From CBDEGU01 sp965238045 (GTDB lineage: Bacteria; Acidobacteriota; Terriglobia; Bryobacterales; UBA6623): DNA of 64,000 nucleotides. Below, piece after piece: positions 26,100 through 35,047 of this stretch. How positions within the stretch are numbered: position 1 is the first letter of the stretch; every line of letters starts with the position of its first letter. The notes below the pieces were generated by a model. That model did no database searches, was not told the DNA's origin, and saw only the letters and a program-made list of their open reading frames with translations. The position numbers and the translations under genes were made by a program. The stretch spans positions 2,790,001 through 2,854,000 of the forward strand of contig CBDEGU010000012.1 in NCBI GenBank assembly GCA_965238045.1. The letters are read 5' to 3'.

Positions 26100-27299
26100 A
26101 TGCTGGTCTGGATATCTGTTGTCGCTCTGCTTTTCGAATTGTTGTGTTCTCCTCTTCTTGGCGGCGAGAGCGAAAGAGCGAAGATCCTGCACGACGACGT
26201 GTTCGTATTCGACGGACATGTACATGTCATCAACCGCCAGTTCTACCAGGGAGGCGATCTCGGCGACCGCTACAGCGACGGCCAAGTCGATCTTCCGCGC
26301 ATCCGCGAAGGCGGACTCGACGCCTTGTTCTTCACCCTCTTCGTTTCCGAAGAATATTACCCCCAGCGGCTGGAATCCAAGCAGGCCCTGCGCCTAATCG
26401 ACCGCGCGCTTGAGCAGATTCGCGAGAATCACGGCCAGATCGAGTTAGCGCGCAATGCCACCGACATTGAACAGATCAACCTCCGCGGTAAGGTCGCGGC
26501 GGTACTTGATCTCGAGGGAGGATTCGATCTCGACGGCGATTTAGGCGTTCTGCGCAGCCTGCACCGGCTCGGGCTGCGCGTCGTGCAACTCCCGGCTCAT
26601 AACTGGGCCAACGAGTTTGCCGACTCCTGCTGCGCCGAACACAAATGGGATGGGCTCAACGAGCACGGCCGCGAGGTGATTCGCGAGATGAATCGCCTGG
26701 GAATGGTAATCAATGTCTCGCATTCTTCCGACGAAACGCTTGAGCAGGCCATCAGGGTCAGCAGCGATCCCGTTGTCGCAACTCACCATGGGCTGCGGCA
26801 CTTCAACGATATTCCCCGCGTGATGCCCAATCATCTGCTCAAGAAACTCGCCGCCAACGGTGGTGTGATCGGCTTCCACATCGGACATTCGTTCCACTTT
26901 CCCGACTACCATGCTTGGCGCACCCAACAGGCCGGCAAGGTGTTTTGGGATACGTCGGCCATTCGCAAGAGAAGTGCCCATCTCTCCATCTTTGAGATCG
27001 ATAAGATTGCAGGCCAGGATTATCCGATGGTCGGCCCGGACGCGCCAGACGAGGTTCGCAAGTCGATCGGCGACTGGCTCGCGGTTGTGGAATACGCTAT
27101 CGATCTGGTGGGCGAAGATCACGTGGCGATCGGTTCGGATTTCGATGGCGGCCCCACGCCGCCAAGAGGCATGCGCGACATCCGCGACATGCCGCTGCTT
27201 ACCGAAGCCATGCTCGGCCGCGGCTGGTCCGACCGCCGGATCCGCAAGTTTCTTGGCGGAAACTTGCTGCGCGTGTTCCGCCAAGTCACCGAGAAGTGA
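26100..27299 (+). CDS. secreted M19-family membrane dipeptidase
   Basis: Renal-dipeptidase-like binuclear zinc hydrolase of dipeptides, preceded by a signal peptide (MLVWISVVALLFELLCSPLL). Metal-site motifs: FDGHVHV at the first site (HxH where the family usually shows HxD), LDLEGG (bridging Glu), VSHSSD, VATHHGLRH and GSDFDGG. 399 residues. The preceding gap is only 77 bp, with GGGAG about 12 nt before the ATG. Likely releases amino acids from dipeptides in the periplasm. It converges with a lipoprotein gene 24 bp away. Confidence 0.88.
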   Translation: MLVWISVVALLFELLCSPLLGGESERAKILHDDVFVFDGHVHVINRQFYQGGDLGDRYSDGQVDLPRIREGGLDALFFTLFVSEEYYPQRLESKQALRLIDRALEQIRENHGQIELARNATDIEQINLRGKVAAVLDLEGGFDLDGDLGVLRSLHRLGLRVVQLPAHNWANEFADSCCAEHKWDGLNEHGREVIREMNRLGMVINVSHSSDETLEQAIRVSSDPVVATHHGLRHFNDIPRVMPNHLLKKLAANGGVIGFHIGHSFHFPDYHAWRTQQAGKVFWDTSAIRKRSAHLSIFEIDKIAGQDYPMVGPDAPDEVRKSIGDWLAVVEYAIDLVGEDHVAIGSDFDGGPTPPRGMRDIRDMPLLTEAMLGRGWSDRRIRKFLGGNLLRVFRQVTEK

Positions 27300-27323
27300 A
27301 CACCACGGTGGGTCGTCTGGGGA

Positions 27324-28283
27324 TTAGCCAATAGAGCCAGAGAGCAGGGCTGGGTCTACACTCCAAACGCCGACAACGCTAGCAGCTTGAACCTCGAACC
27401 TGGCCGAACGCAGCATCCCTGCCCATGCGCCAGGGTCATCCGGGCCGCTGGCCGCGCCCGCTATCGATACAGCCAGCGAATTGAGTCCGCGCAGCGACCG
27501 CTCCAGGTCTTCGGCCTCCTGCGGACTCTTGCAGACCGCCTCCAGGCGAAGCAGCAGGCTCGCGTCTGAGCCGGCCTCCTCCAGCGAGAGGTAGTTCCAA
27601 TCTGTGCGGGCAAGCACTCTCGCAAAGAACGCTAGATTGACGGGACTCTCGGCGAAGGCCGGCTGGAGGACGTCGAGGCCGGCAGTATGCACGGCCAGCC
27701 ACAGGAAAACGCCGTGGCCGCGGCGCTCATGCACTCTCGGCGCCAGATGCTTCGGGCCTCGGAAGCTTTGCGGCGAGGCGTTCGCCGCTGCTAAGGGACG
27801 ATCGACCACCGAGAGTAAACTCGGCGACAGCAAGGTTAGAGTCACCGGTCTTGCCATTTCGCCAACGGAAAACGTGCACGCCAGCGCATCCAGCGGCTTT
27901 TCACACTCCCCTCCGCGCTCGTTCGCGTAGCGGCGGATTTCGTCGCCATGAAATCGGCCTCGCAGCAGCACATACATCTGTTTCTCCCCCGCTGCCAGAA
28001 CCGCTTCCTCCAGATCGGAGGTAAGCAGAAACGAGGCCTGCTCGAACAGCCGCCCGAGGCGGTTCGGAGACCCTGGCTGGGTTCTCCACAGTGCCTCAAG
28101 CTGCGGACGGGACCGCATCCGCGCGATATCCACATAGAGATAGACGGCCTGATCTCTAGGAAGCCGCCCAAAAAGGTCCTCCAGCGGATCAACCGGCGCG
28201 GACCGGCACGCCAGGTGCCCGAGGGCGACCACCGCCGCGAACAACGCGATCCACTCTGGCGGACGCGGTAGCTGCCTCGGCAT
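27324..28283 (-). CDS. putative lipoprotein of unknown function
   Basis: 319 residues. The N-terminus has a lipoprotein signal (LFAAVVALGHLACRS, lipobox ending at Cys26), so it is probably attached to a membrane. The mature part begins DPLEDLFGRLPRDQAVYLYVDIARMRS, which resembles the N-terminal pattern of DUF3352-like surface proteins measuring one repeat against another, but no firm family is recognised. A short Cys pair (GGECEKPLDALACTF) may form a disulfide. It stands alone on the minus strand between two plus-strand genes. Confidence 0.7.
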   Translation of the reverse strand: MPRQLPRPPEWIALFAAVVALGHLACRSAPVDPLEDLFGRLPRDQAVYLYVDIARMRSRPQLEALWRTQPGSPNRLGRLFEQASFLLTSDLEEAVLAAGEKQMYVLLRGRFHGDEIRRYANERGGECEKPLDALACTFSVGEMARPVTLTLLSPSLLSVVDRPLAAANASPQSFRGPKHLAPRVHERRGHGVFLWLAVHTAGLDVLQPAFAESPVNLAFFARVLARTDWNYLSLEEAGSDASLLLRLEAVCKSPQEAEDLERSLRGLNSLAVSIAGAASGPDDPGAWAGMLRSARFEVQAASVVGVWSVDPALLSGSIG

Positions 28284-28370
28284 CTGTTCAGTATAGATTC
28301 GTCCCGGGCCGAGCTAACAAGAGTATCGCTTCCAAGAGGACAATGGCCTAAGGGACGGTGGCCCCGAAGA

Positions 28371-28379
28371 TGGTAGAAT
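28371..28379 (+). promoter_or_regulatory. extended -10 of the phosphoesterase gene
   Basis: TGGTAGAAT (TG at 28371-28372, TAGAAT at 28374-28379) ends 6 nt before the ATG at 28386, so the predicted transcription start coincides with the start codon. No ribosome site is visible. Confidence 0.45.
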
Positions 28380-28385
28380 CGACCC

Positions 28386-29312
28386 ATGCGAAATGTTCCG
28401 TCGCGACAACTTCCAATGCGCAAACGTACCTGGATCGTCAACACGATCGTTCTGACGACGTTCGCCGTGATTGGCCTTCGGGCGCTCGGAGAGCCGCAAA
28501 ATGATTTTCATTTCGCGCTGCTTGGGGATCGCACCGGCGGCGCCAAGCCGCAGATCTATGGCCGCGTCTGGCGCGAGATCGACCTGCTGCATCCCGAGTT
28601 CGTCGTTAACGTCGGCGACACGATTCAAGGCAAAGACGATCAAACGGCCGAATCACAGTGGATGGAGCTGCGGCCGGTCTGGGCCCGCTACAGCCATTAC
28701 CCCCTCTATTTCACGCCGGGCAATCACGACGTGTGGTCGGACTTCTCCAGGAAACTCTATGAAAAGGAGTCGCGCCGCTCGTCGTTCTACAGTTTCAACT
28801 ACCAGGATGCTCACTTCACCATTCTCGATACGGCCCGCGACCGGCGGCTCCTGCCCGAACAACTAGAGTTCTTGGAGAAAGACCTCCAGGCGAATGAAGA
28901 CCGGGACCCCAAATTCGTTATCTTCCACCACCCTTATTGGATCCAGCGCCTGGATGAAGGCGGCGGCGATTTTCTGCTCCACCGGCTTGCGAAACGATAT
29001 GGAGTCGATCACGTCATTAGCGGCCACGGCCACAAATTTGTGCGCCGCGTCCATGACGGTATTCCATACATGGAGGTCGGCAGTTCGGGTGGCACCATGG
29101 ACGGAGGCTTCAAGCGCGGGGAAGGCTTCGTCGACGGACGCTTCTATCACTGGATTTGGGTGCACGTGAAGGGTTCGAGGGTCTCGTTGACCGTCAAGGA
29201 AATCGGAGGCGCAATGGGCGAAGGACGTATGTTTCGAGCCGAGGATTGGAACCGCAATGGCCCCCAGTTCGATATCGCTGATCCGGCCCTCTCCAGCCGC
29301 CCGGAATCGTAG
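28386..29312 (+). CDS. secreted calcineurin-like metallophosphoesterase
   Basis: Binuclear metal phosphoesterase. Metal-binding blocks in order: GDRTGG, VNVGDTIQG, PGNHDV, FHHPYW and SGHGHKF, all intact. An N-terminal hydrophobic segment (about 13-30, TWIVNTIVLTTFAVIGLRAL) suggests export or membrane anchoring. 308 residues; ATG 28416 would give a shorter signal. The substrate is unknown: phosphomonoesters, phosphodiesters or nucleotides are all possible for this family. Probably a single-gene unit. Confidence 0.85.
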   Translation: MRNVPSRQLPMRKRTWIVNTIVLTTFAVIGLRALGEPQNDFHFALLGDRTGGAKPQIYGRVWREIDLLHPEFVVNVGDTIQGKDDQTAESQWMELRPVWARYSHYPLYFTPGNHDVWSDFSRKLYEKESRRSSFYSFNYQDAHFTILDTARDRRLLPEQLEFLEKDLQANEDRDPKFVIFHHPYWIQRLDEGGGDFLLHRLAKRYGVDHVISGHGHKFVRRVHDGIPYMEVGSSGGTMDGGFKRGEGFVDGRFYHWIWVHVKGSRVSLTVKEIGGAMGEGRMFRAEDWNRNGPQFDIADPALSSRPES

Positions 29313-29484
29313 TATCGCGCTAAGAAGGGCATCCCCTTCGTTGAGCCATGGATAATCGGTAACCGCATGTGTCTTCGTCCGCATACAGCTATCGCCGTTG
29401 GATCACGTTCGCGGCGACAATCCCGGGAAAACACCCCACTGAAAGCGATCGGAGGGTAGGAGTCCAACAAAATAAGTATCTTTT

Positions 29485-29536
29485 TGTATGATAATAAGGT
29501 CTATGGTCTATTCTAATGGTACCAATCTATTGGTAC
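29485..29536 (+). promoter_or_regulatory. promoter with perfect 18-bp palindrome before a small ORF
   Basis: TTGTAT (29485-29490), 18 bp, TATTCT (29509-29514), followed at the expected start point by GTACCAATCTATTGGTAC (29519-29536): 8-bp arms and a 2-bp centre. The surrounding 80 bp is strikingly AT-rich for this genome. The half-site ATTGGTAC resembles ATTGGTAT in the suf operator candidate. Confidence 0.55.
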
Positions 29537-29591
29537 TTTAGTTACATAAACTCGAATCTGAGAAATCGCAGGAAGCGTAAGGAAAACGGAC

Positions 29592-29732
29592 ATGGATCTG
29601 ACTACCATTCTGATAGTCGCGACGATTGTGATATTGCTGGCACCCTTACTGGAAGGGCTTGTATTTAGAGTGATGCGCTCAGCCCTGAATGCTCAGTCAG
29701 ACCCGAATCGGCAGAACACCACCCGACTTTAG
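29592..29732 (+). CDS. small single-span membrane protein (46 residues)
   Basis: Short ORF MDLTTILIVATIVILLAPLL (helix about 4-22), then a basic stretch (FRVMRSAL) and a polar tail ending NTTRL. It has one predicted transmembrane helix with the basic residues after it, so N-out/C-in by the positive-inside rule. Upstream AGGAAGCG and AAGGAAAA are within ribosome-site range, and a well-formed promoter plus an 18-bp palindrome lie 55-105 nt upstream. No homologue is recognised. The organised upstream region is the main evidence that it is real. Confidence 0.5.
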   Translation: MDLTTILIVATIVILLAPLLEGLVFRVMRSALNAQSDPNRQNTTRL

Positions 29733-29970
29733 TGGGAACGTCGTCCGTGGCGCGGGAGCGGGAAGGAGTCGCGAATCGTCGGCAGTCGCGGTTAGGGGGG
29801 GCCGACTTATCCTTCCCGCGAAGGTAGCGACGCCTTGAGCGATCGCGATGGAGCAGACAACGCGTTCCCCGCTCCGCCACGGGGCACTTTCCAAGAGCGC
29901 CCCTCCTTATTCGCACTTTCCCATCGTACGAACTGCCTCTCAGCGTTACCGCGGGCTGCTAGGAGCCCAG

Positions 29971-30420
29971 CTAGAGCGGCACCGCATTTTCTTCCACGTA
30001 GTAGTCGGCGTAGGACCGGGACGGCGGAATGTAGTGGAAATACTCGCCATATTCCAGTCCATGCTTCTGTCCTCGCTCCCGATCGTGGCGCGGGCCGATG
30101 TGCCTGGTGTACTGCCGGTTGGCGGTGTCATCGTCGTCTCCTGGCAACGGGAGCTCCTTACCTTCCGGTGCCAGCTTGGCGCGCAAGCGGGCTCCGGTAT
30201 GTCCGGCTGGTCCCTGAGTTACGTTCGCGATATTTGCGTGGACCTTTTGGTCCATGTAGTCGCTGATGTCGACAACGTGGTTGGTTGGCCGCGGCCCCCG
30301 CGAGAAATAGACCGGTCCTGGATGGTGTGAGCCTCCAGGCCGGCTTTGAAGTGCTCGGGGCAGTCCCATTTCGACCCCGGCATCCAGGCGGCGGCTTCCC
30401 GGTCCATGACGGGTCTCCTG
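29971..30420 (-). pseudogene. C-terminal remnant of a PIG-L-family deacetylase, frameshifted
   Basis: Reading leftward, one frame gives DREAAAWMPGSKWDCPEHF and KAGLEAHTIQD. After a 1-nt shift near 30305 the next frame gives VYFSRGPRPTNHVVDISDYM, then GDDDDTANRQYTRHI, GLEYGEYFHYIPP and the stop at 29971. DISDYMDxK and the rest match the C-terminal half of PIG-L/LmbE N-acetylglucosaminyl deacetylases. The zinc-binding N-terminal half (HPDD motif) is missing. It is therefore both truncated and frameshifted. Confidence 0.65.
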
Positions 30421-30671
30421 TTGGTGAATGCGAAGCGGAACCGAGGTCAAAACACACCGTCGGGATCGCCGCCTCGAATCTAAAAACCTAGCGTGTTCGG
30501 CGGCGGAGCGCCGCATGAGAGCCGCACAGCGGCCGCCTGCGCGCAGGACCTGCCGTGCTCCAGGATGGCTGAGCGAAAGCGGGTATAAGACCTCGGCGCG
30601 AGAAGTACGCGAGCCAGTTCATCGTATTGCCGCGGCGCTGGCAGAGGCATTTGTGGTTATCTGATGATTCG

Positions 30672-31514
30672 ATGGTTTCGATCTTGATTGTCGGTTGCGG
30701 GTACACGGGCTCGCGGGTCGCGCGGCGGTTACTGCGGCGCGGCCTGCCGGTAGTCGCCACCAGCCGGAAACCGAACGGACTCGAGGACTTGGAGCGGCTG
30801 GGGGCGAAAGTCACGGGGGTTGATTTTTGCAAGCCCGGATCGTTCGAGAGAGTTCATGACCTCGCGGCGGGAGGCTGCCGGGTTCTGATTTCCGTGCCGA
30901 CGATTCAGACTGCCCGCGAGCTGTTCGACCCGACACCGCGAATCGTCGAAGCGCTCGGCGACCGTCCCTCGCGGGTGATGTATCTTTCGACGACCGCTGT
31001 GTATGGCCGCACAGCGGTGGTGGACGAGCATACAGCCGCGCTGCCGGTCACTCGCCGCCAGCGGCTTCGCCTTGAGGCCGAGCGCTCGGTCATCGCCCGA
31101 GAGTGGTCTCACCTGATTCTGCGGCCCGCGGCGATCTATGGGCCGGGGCGGGGCGTGCATCAAGCAATGATCGAGGGAACCTGCAATCTCATTGGCGATG
31201 GGTCGAACCTCGTGTCGAGGATTCACGTCGAAGATTTAGCGGCACTGACGGTGGAAGGCCTGCTCGGTGACATCAGCGGAGTCTACCCGGTGACCGACGA
31301 CGAAGCTTGTACGTCGCGCGAAATTGCCTTGTTTTGTTCGCGGCTGCTGGGAGTTCCGATGCCGAAGATGGCGTCTCGCGAAAGCGGAAACGAAACCAGA
31401 CATTCCAATCGCCGCGTCGATGGGCGGGCTATTCGGCGATTGCTGGGAGTGGAGTTGCGGTATCCGTCCTACAGGACGGGGATTCCCTCCGCGCTGAGGG
31501 ACGACAGTGGCTGA
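30672..31514 (+). CDS. NAD(P)-dependent epimerase/dehydratase-like SDR protein
   Basis: Rossmann-fold extended/atypical SDR of the YeeZ/YbjS kind: ILIVGCGYTGSRVARRLL (GxGxxG, about 4-21), ATSRKPNGLEDL, VMYLSTTAVYG (active-site region) and LRPAAIYGPGRG. About 280 residues. ATG 30672 starts at the first beta strand; an upstream start at 30627 would add unrelated residues. The substrate is unknown, probably a nucleotide sugar or similar. Preceded by about 250 bp without genes next to a PIG-L remnant. Confidence 0.82.
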   Translation: MVSILIVGCGYTGSRVARRLLRRGLPVVATSRKPNGLEDLERLGAKVTGVDFCKPGSFERVHDLAAGGCRVLISVPTIQTARELFDPTPRIVEALGDRPSRVMYLSTTAVYGRTAVVDEHTAALPVTRRQRLRLEAERSVIAREWSHLILRPAAIYGPGRGVHQAMIEGTCNLIGDGSNLVSRIHVEDLAALTVEGLLGDISGVYPVTDDEACTSREIALFCSRLLGVPMPKMASRESGNETRHSNRRVDGRAIRRLLGVELRYPSYRTGIPSALRDDSG

Positions 31515-31626
31515 CCCCGGCGTTCCAACCGATTCGGGCTCTGCATGGCCTGCCCCCGGCAGGCTGCTCTCTCGCCCAACATTATTCCTGGCGATCCGTT
31601 GCCGGCCACCCAGCCCGTGATCGAGG

Positions 31627-32766
31627 TTAGCTCGCGGCGATCAGTTTGGCCAGCAGAGCGGTTCGGTCAGCGATTCGACTGACCAGGATGCTTTCATGAG
31701 CCGAGTGGGCGCCTTCACCGATCCCGCCCAGCCCGTCCAGCGTCGGAATGCCTAGCGCCGCGGTAAAATTGCCATCCGAGCCGCCGCCGACGCAGGCTTG
31801 TCCCAGTTCCACACCCATCTCGCGTGAAAGCTTGCGGGCCCGCAGATAAAGCCGGTTCGTTCCCGGATTGCGCACCATCGGCGGACGCCGGATCGAACCT
31901 TCGACCTCCAGCGTAGTTCTTCGGTCGAAGGGCTTCAGGGCGGCAAACTTCTTCTCCAAGCGCAGGGCGTCGGACTTGCGGGGAACACGTACGTCAATGT
32001 CAGCCGAGGCATGTTCGGCGACGACGTTCGGCAGGGTTCCGCCTTCGATGACTCCGGCGTTCACGGTGATGCCCTTGTCGAGATCGGTCCACTCGGCGAT
32101 GCGCGCCAGTTGCCGGGACAGTTCGACGATCGCGTTGGCGCCGGAGGCAAAATCGAGTCCCGCATGAGAGCTGATGCCTTTCACCCGCACGGTGTACCCG
32201 CCGCCGCCCTTGCGGGCCGTCTTCGCATCCCCTTCGAGCCCGGCGCTGGGTTCGGCAACGAGCACCGCGGCGCTCTTGCGCGCTTCTTGCTCGGTGCCCG
32301 GCCGCGAGGAGGGGCTGCCGATCTCCTCGTCGGAAACCAGCCGCAGCACGAACCGCCGCGACACCTCGACGTCGAGTTCCCGCAATGCCTCGCAAGCAAA
32401 CAGGAAGTAGACGACACCGGACTTCATGTCGAAGACTCCAGGTCCCCACAAGCGCCCTTTCGATCGCTTGCAAGGCATCTGCCCCAAGATTCCCAGCGCA
32501 TAGACCGTGTCGAGATGGCCCAAGCCGAGGACTTGGCCGCTCTTGCGGCGGCCGGGCAGCGAAAACTCAATGCGTAAGTGGTCGCCGAATTCCCGCTGCC
32601 GATATCGCTTGACCTTGGCGACCGGGGCGACCGTGTCGGCCACAAACTCAACGGCGCGATTCACCGCTTCGCGATCGTGACTCGGCGATTCGATCTTCAC
32701 CAGCTGAGAGATCGAGTCGATAATCTGTGGAAGTTTCCGCGTGGTGTGGCTGAGAAAGGGGTCCAT
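31627..32766 (-). CDS. M20-family metallopeptidase (glutamate carboxypeptidase-like)
   Basis: Dinuclear zinc peptidase of the CPG2/ArgE/DapE superfamily. GLGHLDTVY (His/Asp), GPGVFDMKSG (bridging Asp), VSDEEIGS (base Glu plus ligand Glu), VAEPS and a C-terminal GAHSAHES (His ligand) are all present, with a dimerisation domain between (KGISSHAGLDF). About 379 residues from ATG 32766, chosen because upstream in-frame sequence overlaps the divergent fabZ promoter. No clear signal peptide, so cytoplasmic. Likely hydrolyses an N-acyl or C-terminal glutamate bond. Confidence 0.85.
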   Translation of the reverse strand: MDPFLSHTTRKLPQIIDSISQLVKIESPSHDREAVNRAVEFVADTVAPVAKVKRYRQREFGDHLRIEFSLPGRRKSGQVLGLGHLDTVYALGILGQMPCKRSKGRLWGPGVFDMKSGVVYFLFACEALRELDVEVSRRFVLRLVSDEEIGSPSSRPGTEQEARKSAAVLVAEPSAGLEGDAKTARKGGGGYTVRVKGISSHAGLDFASGANAIVELSRQLARIAEWTDLDKGITVNAGVIEGGTLPNVVAEHASADIDVRVPRKSDALRLEKKFAALKPFDRRTTLEVEGSIRRPPMVRNPGTNRLYLRARKLSREMGVELGQACVGGGSDGNFTAALGIPTLDGLGGIGEGAHSAHESILVSRIADRTALLAKLIAAS

Positions 32767-32801
32767 GGCGGCCGGCGGGCAAAAGGGTGAAACGATCCCT
32801 T

Positions 32802-32810
32802 TGGTATAAT
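32802..32810 (+). promoter_or_regulatory. extended -10 promoter for fabZ-lpxA-lpxI
   Basis: TGGTATAAT (TG at 32802-32803, TATAAT at 32805-32810), a near-perfect extended -10, no good -35. The fabZ ATG is 47 nt downstream. Confidence 0.55.
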
Positions 32811-32857
32811 CGCATTTTTCACGCTTGACGCAGACAAGCGACACCTTGGTTCGCCCC

Positions 32858-33358
32858 ATGTTCGACATTCAGCACATTCTGTCCATACTTCCCCACCGCT
32901 ACCCGCTGTTGATGGTGGACCGCATCCTGGAACTCAAACCCGACTGGATTGTCGGCATCAAGAACGTTACGGTCAACGAGCCCTTCTTTCAGGGGCACTT
33001 CCCTGGCTTGCCTGTCATGCCGGGCGTGCTGATCATTGAGTCGATGGCGCAAGTCGGCGCTGTGCTGCTGTTGACCAACGCCACCGAGAACGGCGAGAAC
33101 TTCGACGATAAGGTCGTTCTGTTCACATCCATCGACCACGCGAAATTCCGCAAACCGGTAGTGCCAGGCGACCAGTTGCGCATTGAGCTGAAGGTGCTCA
33201 AACATAAGGGCAGTATCTGGAAGGTCCGCGCCCGCGCTCTAGTGGCAGGGAAGCTGGCGGCCGAGGCCATTCTGATGTGCCACGTCGCCGAGAGGTCCTC
33301 GCTCGAGGGCCCCGACAGCCCCGCTGCCCGGGCGCCGGCCAAGTCCGGCGAATCGTAG
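32858..33358 (+). CDS. fabZ: 3-hydroxyacyl-ACP dehydratase FabZ
   Basis: Hot-dog-fold dehydratase of fatty acid synthesis, (3R)-hydroxyacyl-ACP to trans-2-enoyl-ACP. MFDIQHILSILPHRYPLLMV is the classic FabZ start. Catalytic His47 (FFQGHFPGLPVMPG) and Glu61 (IIESMAQ) are present. 166 residues from ATG 32858; a TTG at 32825 would add 11 unconserved residues. fabZ next to lpxA is the standard lipid A arrangement, as both use 3-hydroxyacyl-ACP. Confidence 0.95.
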   Translation: MFDIQHILSILPHRYPLLMVDRILELKPDWIVGIKNVTVNEPFFQGHFPGLPVMPGVLIIESMAQVGAVLLLTNATENGENFDDKVVLFTSIDHAKFRKPVVPGDQLRIELKVLKHKGSIWKVRARALVAGKLAAEAILMCHVAERSSLEGPDSPAARAPAKSGES

Positions 33359-33364
33359 CCTCCC

Positions 33365-34141
33365 ATGGCCATCCACCCTAGCGCGGTGATCCATCCGGGC
33401 GCCCGCGTCGACGAGTCAGCCGAGATCGGTCCCTTTTGCGTCATCGGAGAAGATGTTGAGATCGGCGCCCGATCGCGCCTGATGGCGCATATCTTCATGG
33501 AAGGGCCGATCGTGGTGGGTGAGGAGAACCTCTTCTACCCCTACTCCACGATCGGCGCCGCGCCGCAGGATCTCAAGTATCACGGCGAGCGCAGCGCGAC
33601 GCGCATCGGCAGCCGCAACCTGATCCGCGAATTGGTAACGATTCATCGCGGCACCGGCGGGGGCGGCGGCCTGACCTCGATCGGCGACGATAATCTCTTG
33701 CAGGCTTACGCCCATGTGGCCCATGACTGCCAGGTCGGCTCCAACACGATTCTGTCGCATAGCGCGACGCTAGCCGGTCATGTGACGATCGAGGATCACG
33801 CCGTGGTCGGCGCGCACTGCGGCGTGCATCAGTTCTGCCGCATTGGCGCTCACAGCTACATTGGCGGCTACAGTGTGATTACGCAAGACGTGATGCCCTA
33901 CTCGCTGGTGGTGACCGAACGCGGCGCGCGCGTTTTCGGCGTCAACAAGATCGGGCTGGAGCGGAGAGGCTTTTCCAAAGAATCGATTCAGGCACTTCAC
34001 CGGGCCTTCCGGTCGCTGACCAAGGAAGGTCTCAACACCGCTCAGGCCCTGGAAAAGATTCGCCAAGAGGCCGGCGGCGACGAGCGGCTGGCGCGACTGC
34101 TGCGGTTCATCGAAACATCCGAGCGAGGTCTTGTGAAGTGA
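33365..34141 (+). CDS. lpxA: UDP-N-acetylglucosamine acyltransferase LpxA
   Basis: First step of lipid A synthesis: 3-hydroxyacyl transfer from ACP to UDP-GlcNAc. Left-handed beta-helix hexapeptide repeats from the N-terminus (IHPSAVIHPGARVDESAEIG), catalytic His120 (YAHVAHDCQVG), and C-terminal helical domain (GVNKIGLERRGFSKESIQAL). 258 residues, normal. The last 4 nt overlap the next gene (GTGA), so coupling to lpxI is likely. Evidence for an LPS-bearing outer membrane. Confidence 0.95.
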   Translation: MAIHPSAVIHPGARVDESAEIGPFCVIGEDVEIGARSRLMAHIFMEGPIVVGEENLFYPYSTIGAAPQDLKYHGERSATRIGSRNLIRELVTIHRGTGGGGGLTSIGDDNLLQAYAHVAHDCQVGSNTILSHSATLAGHVTIEDHAVVGAHCGVHQFCRIGAHSYIGGYSVITQDVMPYSLVVTERGARVFGVNKIGLERRGFSKESIQALHRAFRSLTKEGLNTAQALEKIRQEAGGDERLARLLRFIETSERGLVK

Positions 34142-34947
34142 AGTACGGACTGATCGCGGGAGGGGGGCGCTTTCCGTTGCAGCTTCTTTCTTCGGCCCGG
34201 CGTCAGGGACATGAATTCGTGGTCGTGGCGATCAAGGAAGAGACCGCGCCCGAGATCGAAGAACTCGCCGGCAACTGCCATTGGATTTCCCTGGGCGAAC
34301 TGACGAAACTGATTCGCATACTCAAGCAGGAGGGGATTACCGAAGCAGTCATGGCCGGACGCGTGCGGCATTCACGAATCTACTCCTCGATTCGTCCCGA
34401 CTGGAAGCTGTTGCAACTCTTGCGGTCGCTCAAGCGCAAGAACACCGATTCGCTGATCGGCGCGGTGGGCGATGTACTCGCCGGCGAAGGCATTGCGCTG
34501 ATCGATTCCACGAAATTCCTCACGCCCGACATGGCGGCCGAGGGAGTCCTGACCAAGCGATCACCCACAGAGAGCGAACTCGCCGATATCGAGGTTGGCC
34601 GCGAGGTGGCCGCCGCGCTGGCGGGATACGATATTGGCCAGACGGTGGTCATCTGCGAGCGGGCCTGTGTCGCGGTCGAGGCGATGGAAGGCACCAACGA
34701 CGTGATCCTGCGCGCCGGTGCGTTGAGCAATCACCGTCCGCTGACGGTTGTGAAAACGGCGAAACCGAACCAGGACATGCGCTTTGACGTTCCCGTCGTC
34801 GGGCCCACTACGATCGAGAAAATGCGGCAGGTGAACGCGACGGCTTTGGCGGTCGAGGCCGCCAAGACGCTGTTGATCGATCCGGAAGAGTTGCTGCGGG
34901 CGGCCGAGGCGGCAAAGATTGCGATGGTGGGTTATGTGCGGCGGTGA
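34138..34947 (+). CDS. lpxI: UDP-2,3-diacylglucosamine pyrophosphatase LpxI (DUF1009)
   Basis: Cleaves UDP-2,3-diacyl-GlcN to lipid X plus UMP, replacing LpxH in many non-gamma lineages. LIAGGGRFPLQLL N-terminus, VMAGRVRH, GDVLAGEGI, VEAMEGTNDVI and a C-terminal segment with TIEKMRQVNATALAVEA are LpxI features. 269 residues. GTG start at 34138 overlapping the lpxA stop. lpxB and lpxD are not in the window. Confidence 0.92.
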   Translation: MKYGLIAGGGRFPLQLLSSARRQGHEFVVVAIKEETAPEIEELAGNCHWISLGELTKLIRILKQEGITEAVMAGRVRHSRIYSSIRPDWKLLQLLRSLKRKNTDSLIGAVGDVLAGEGIALIDSTKFLTPDMAAEGVLTKRSPTESELADIEVGREVAAALAGYDIGQTVVICERACVAVEAMEGTNDVILRAGALSNHRPLTVVKTAKPNQDMRFDVPVVGPTTIEKMRQVNATALAVEAAKTLLIDPEELLRAAEAAKIAMVGYVRR

Positions 34948-35047
34948 GAGGCGCGAGAAGAAACCCCGGGCAGCAGGAGCAGCGGGTCTTTTCCATCCCG
35001 GCGTTGCAAGTGAATTGTGGAGCCGCTGTGTCTTTGGGGGATCTGAA

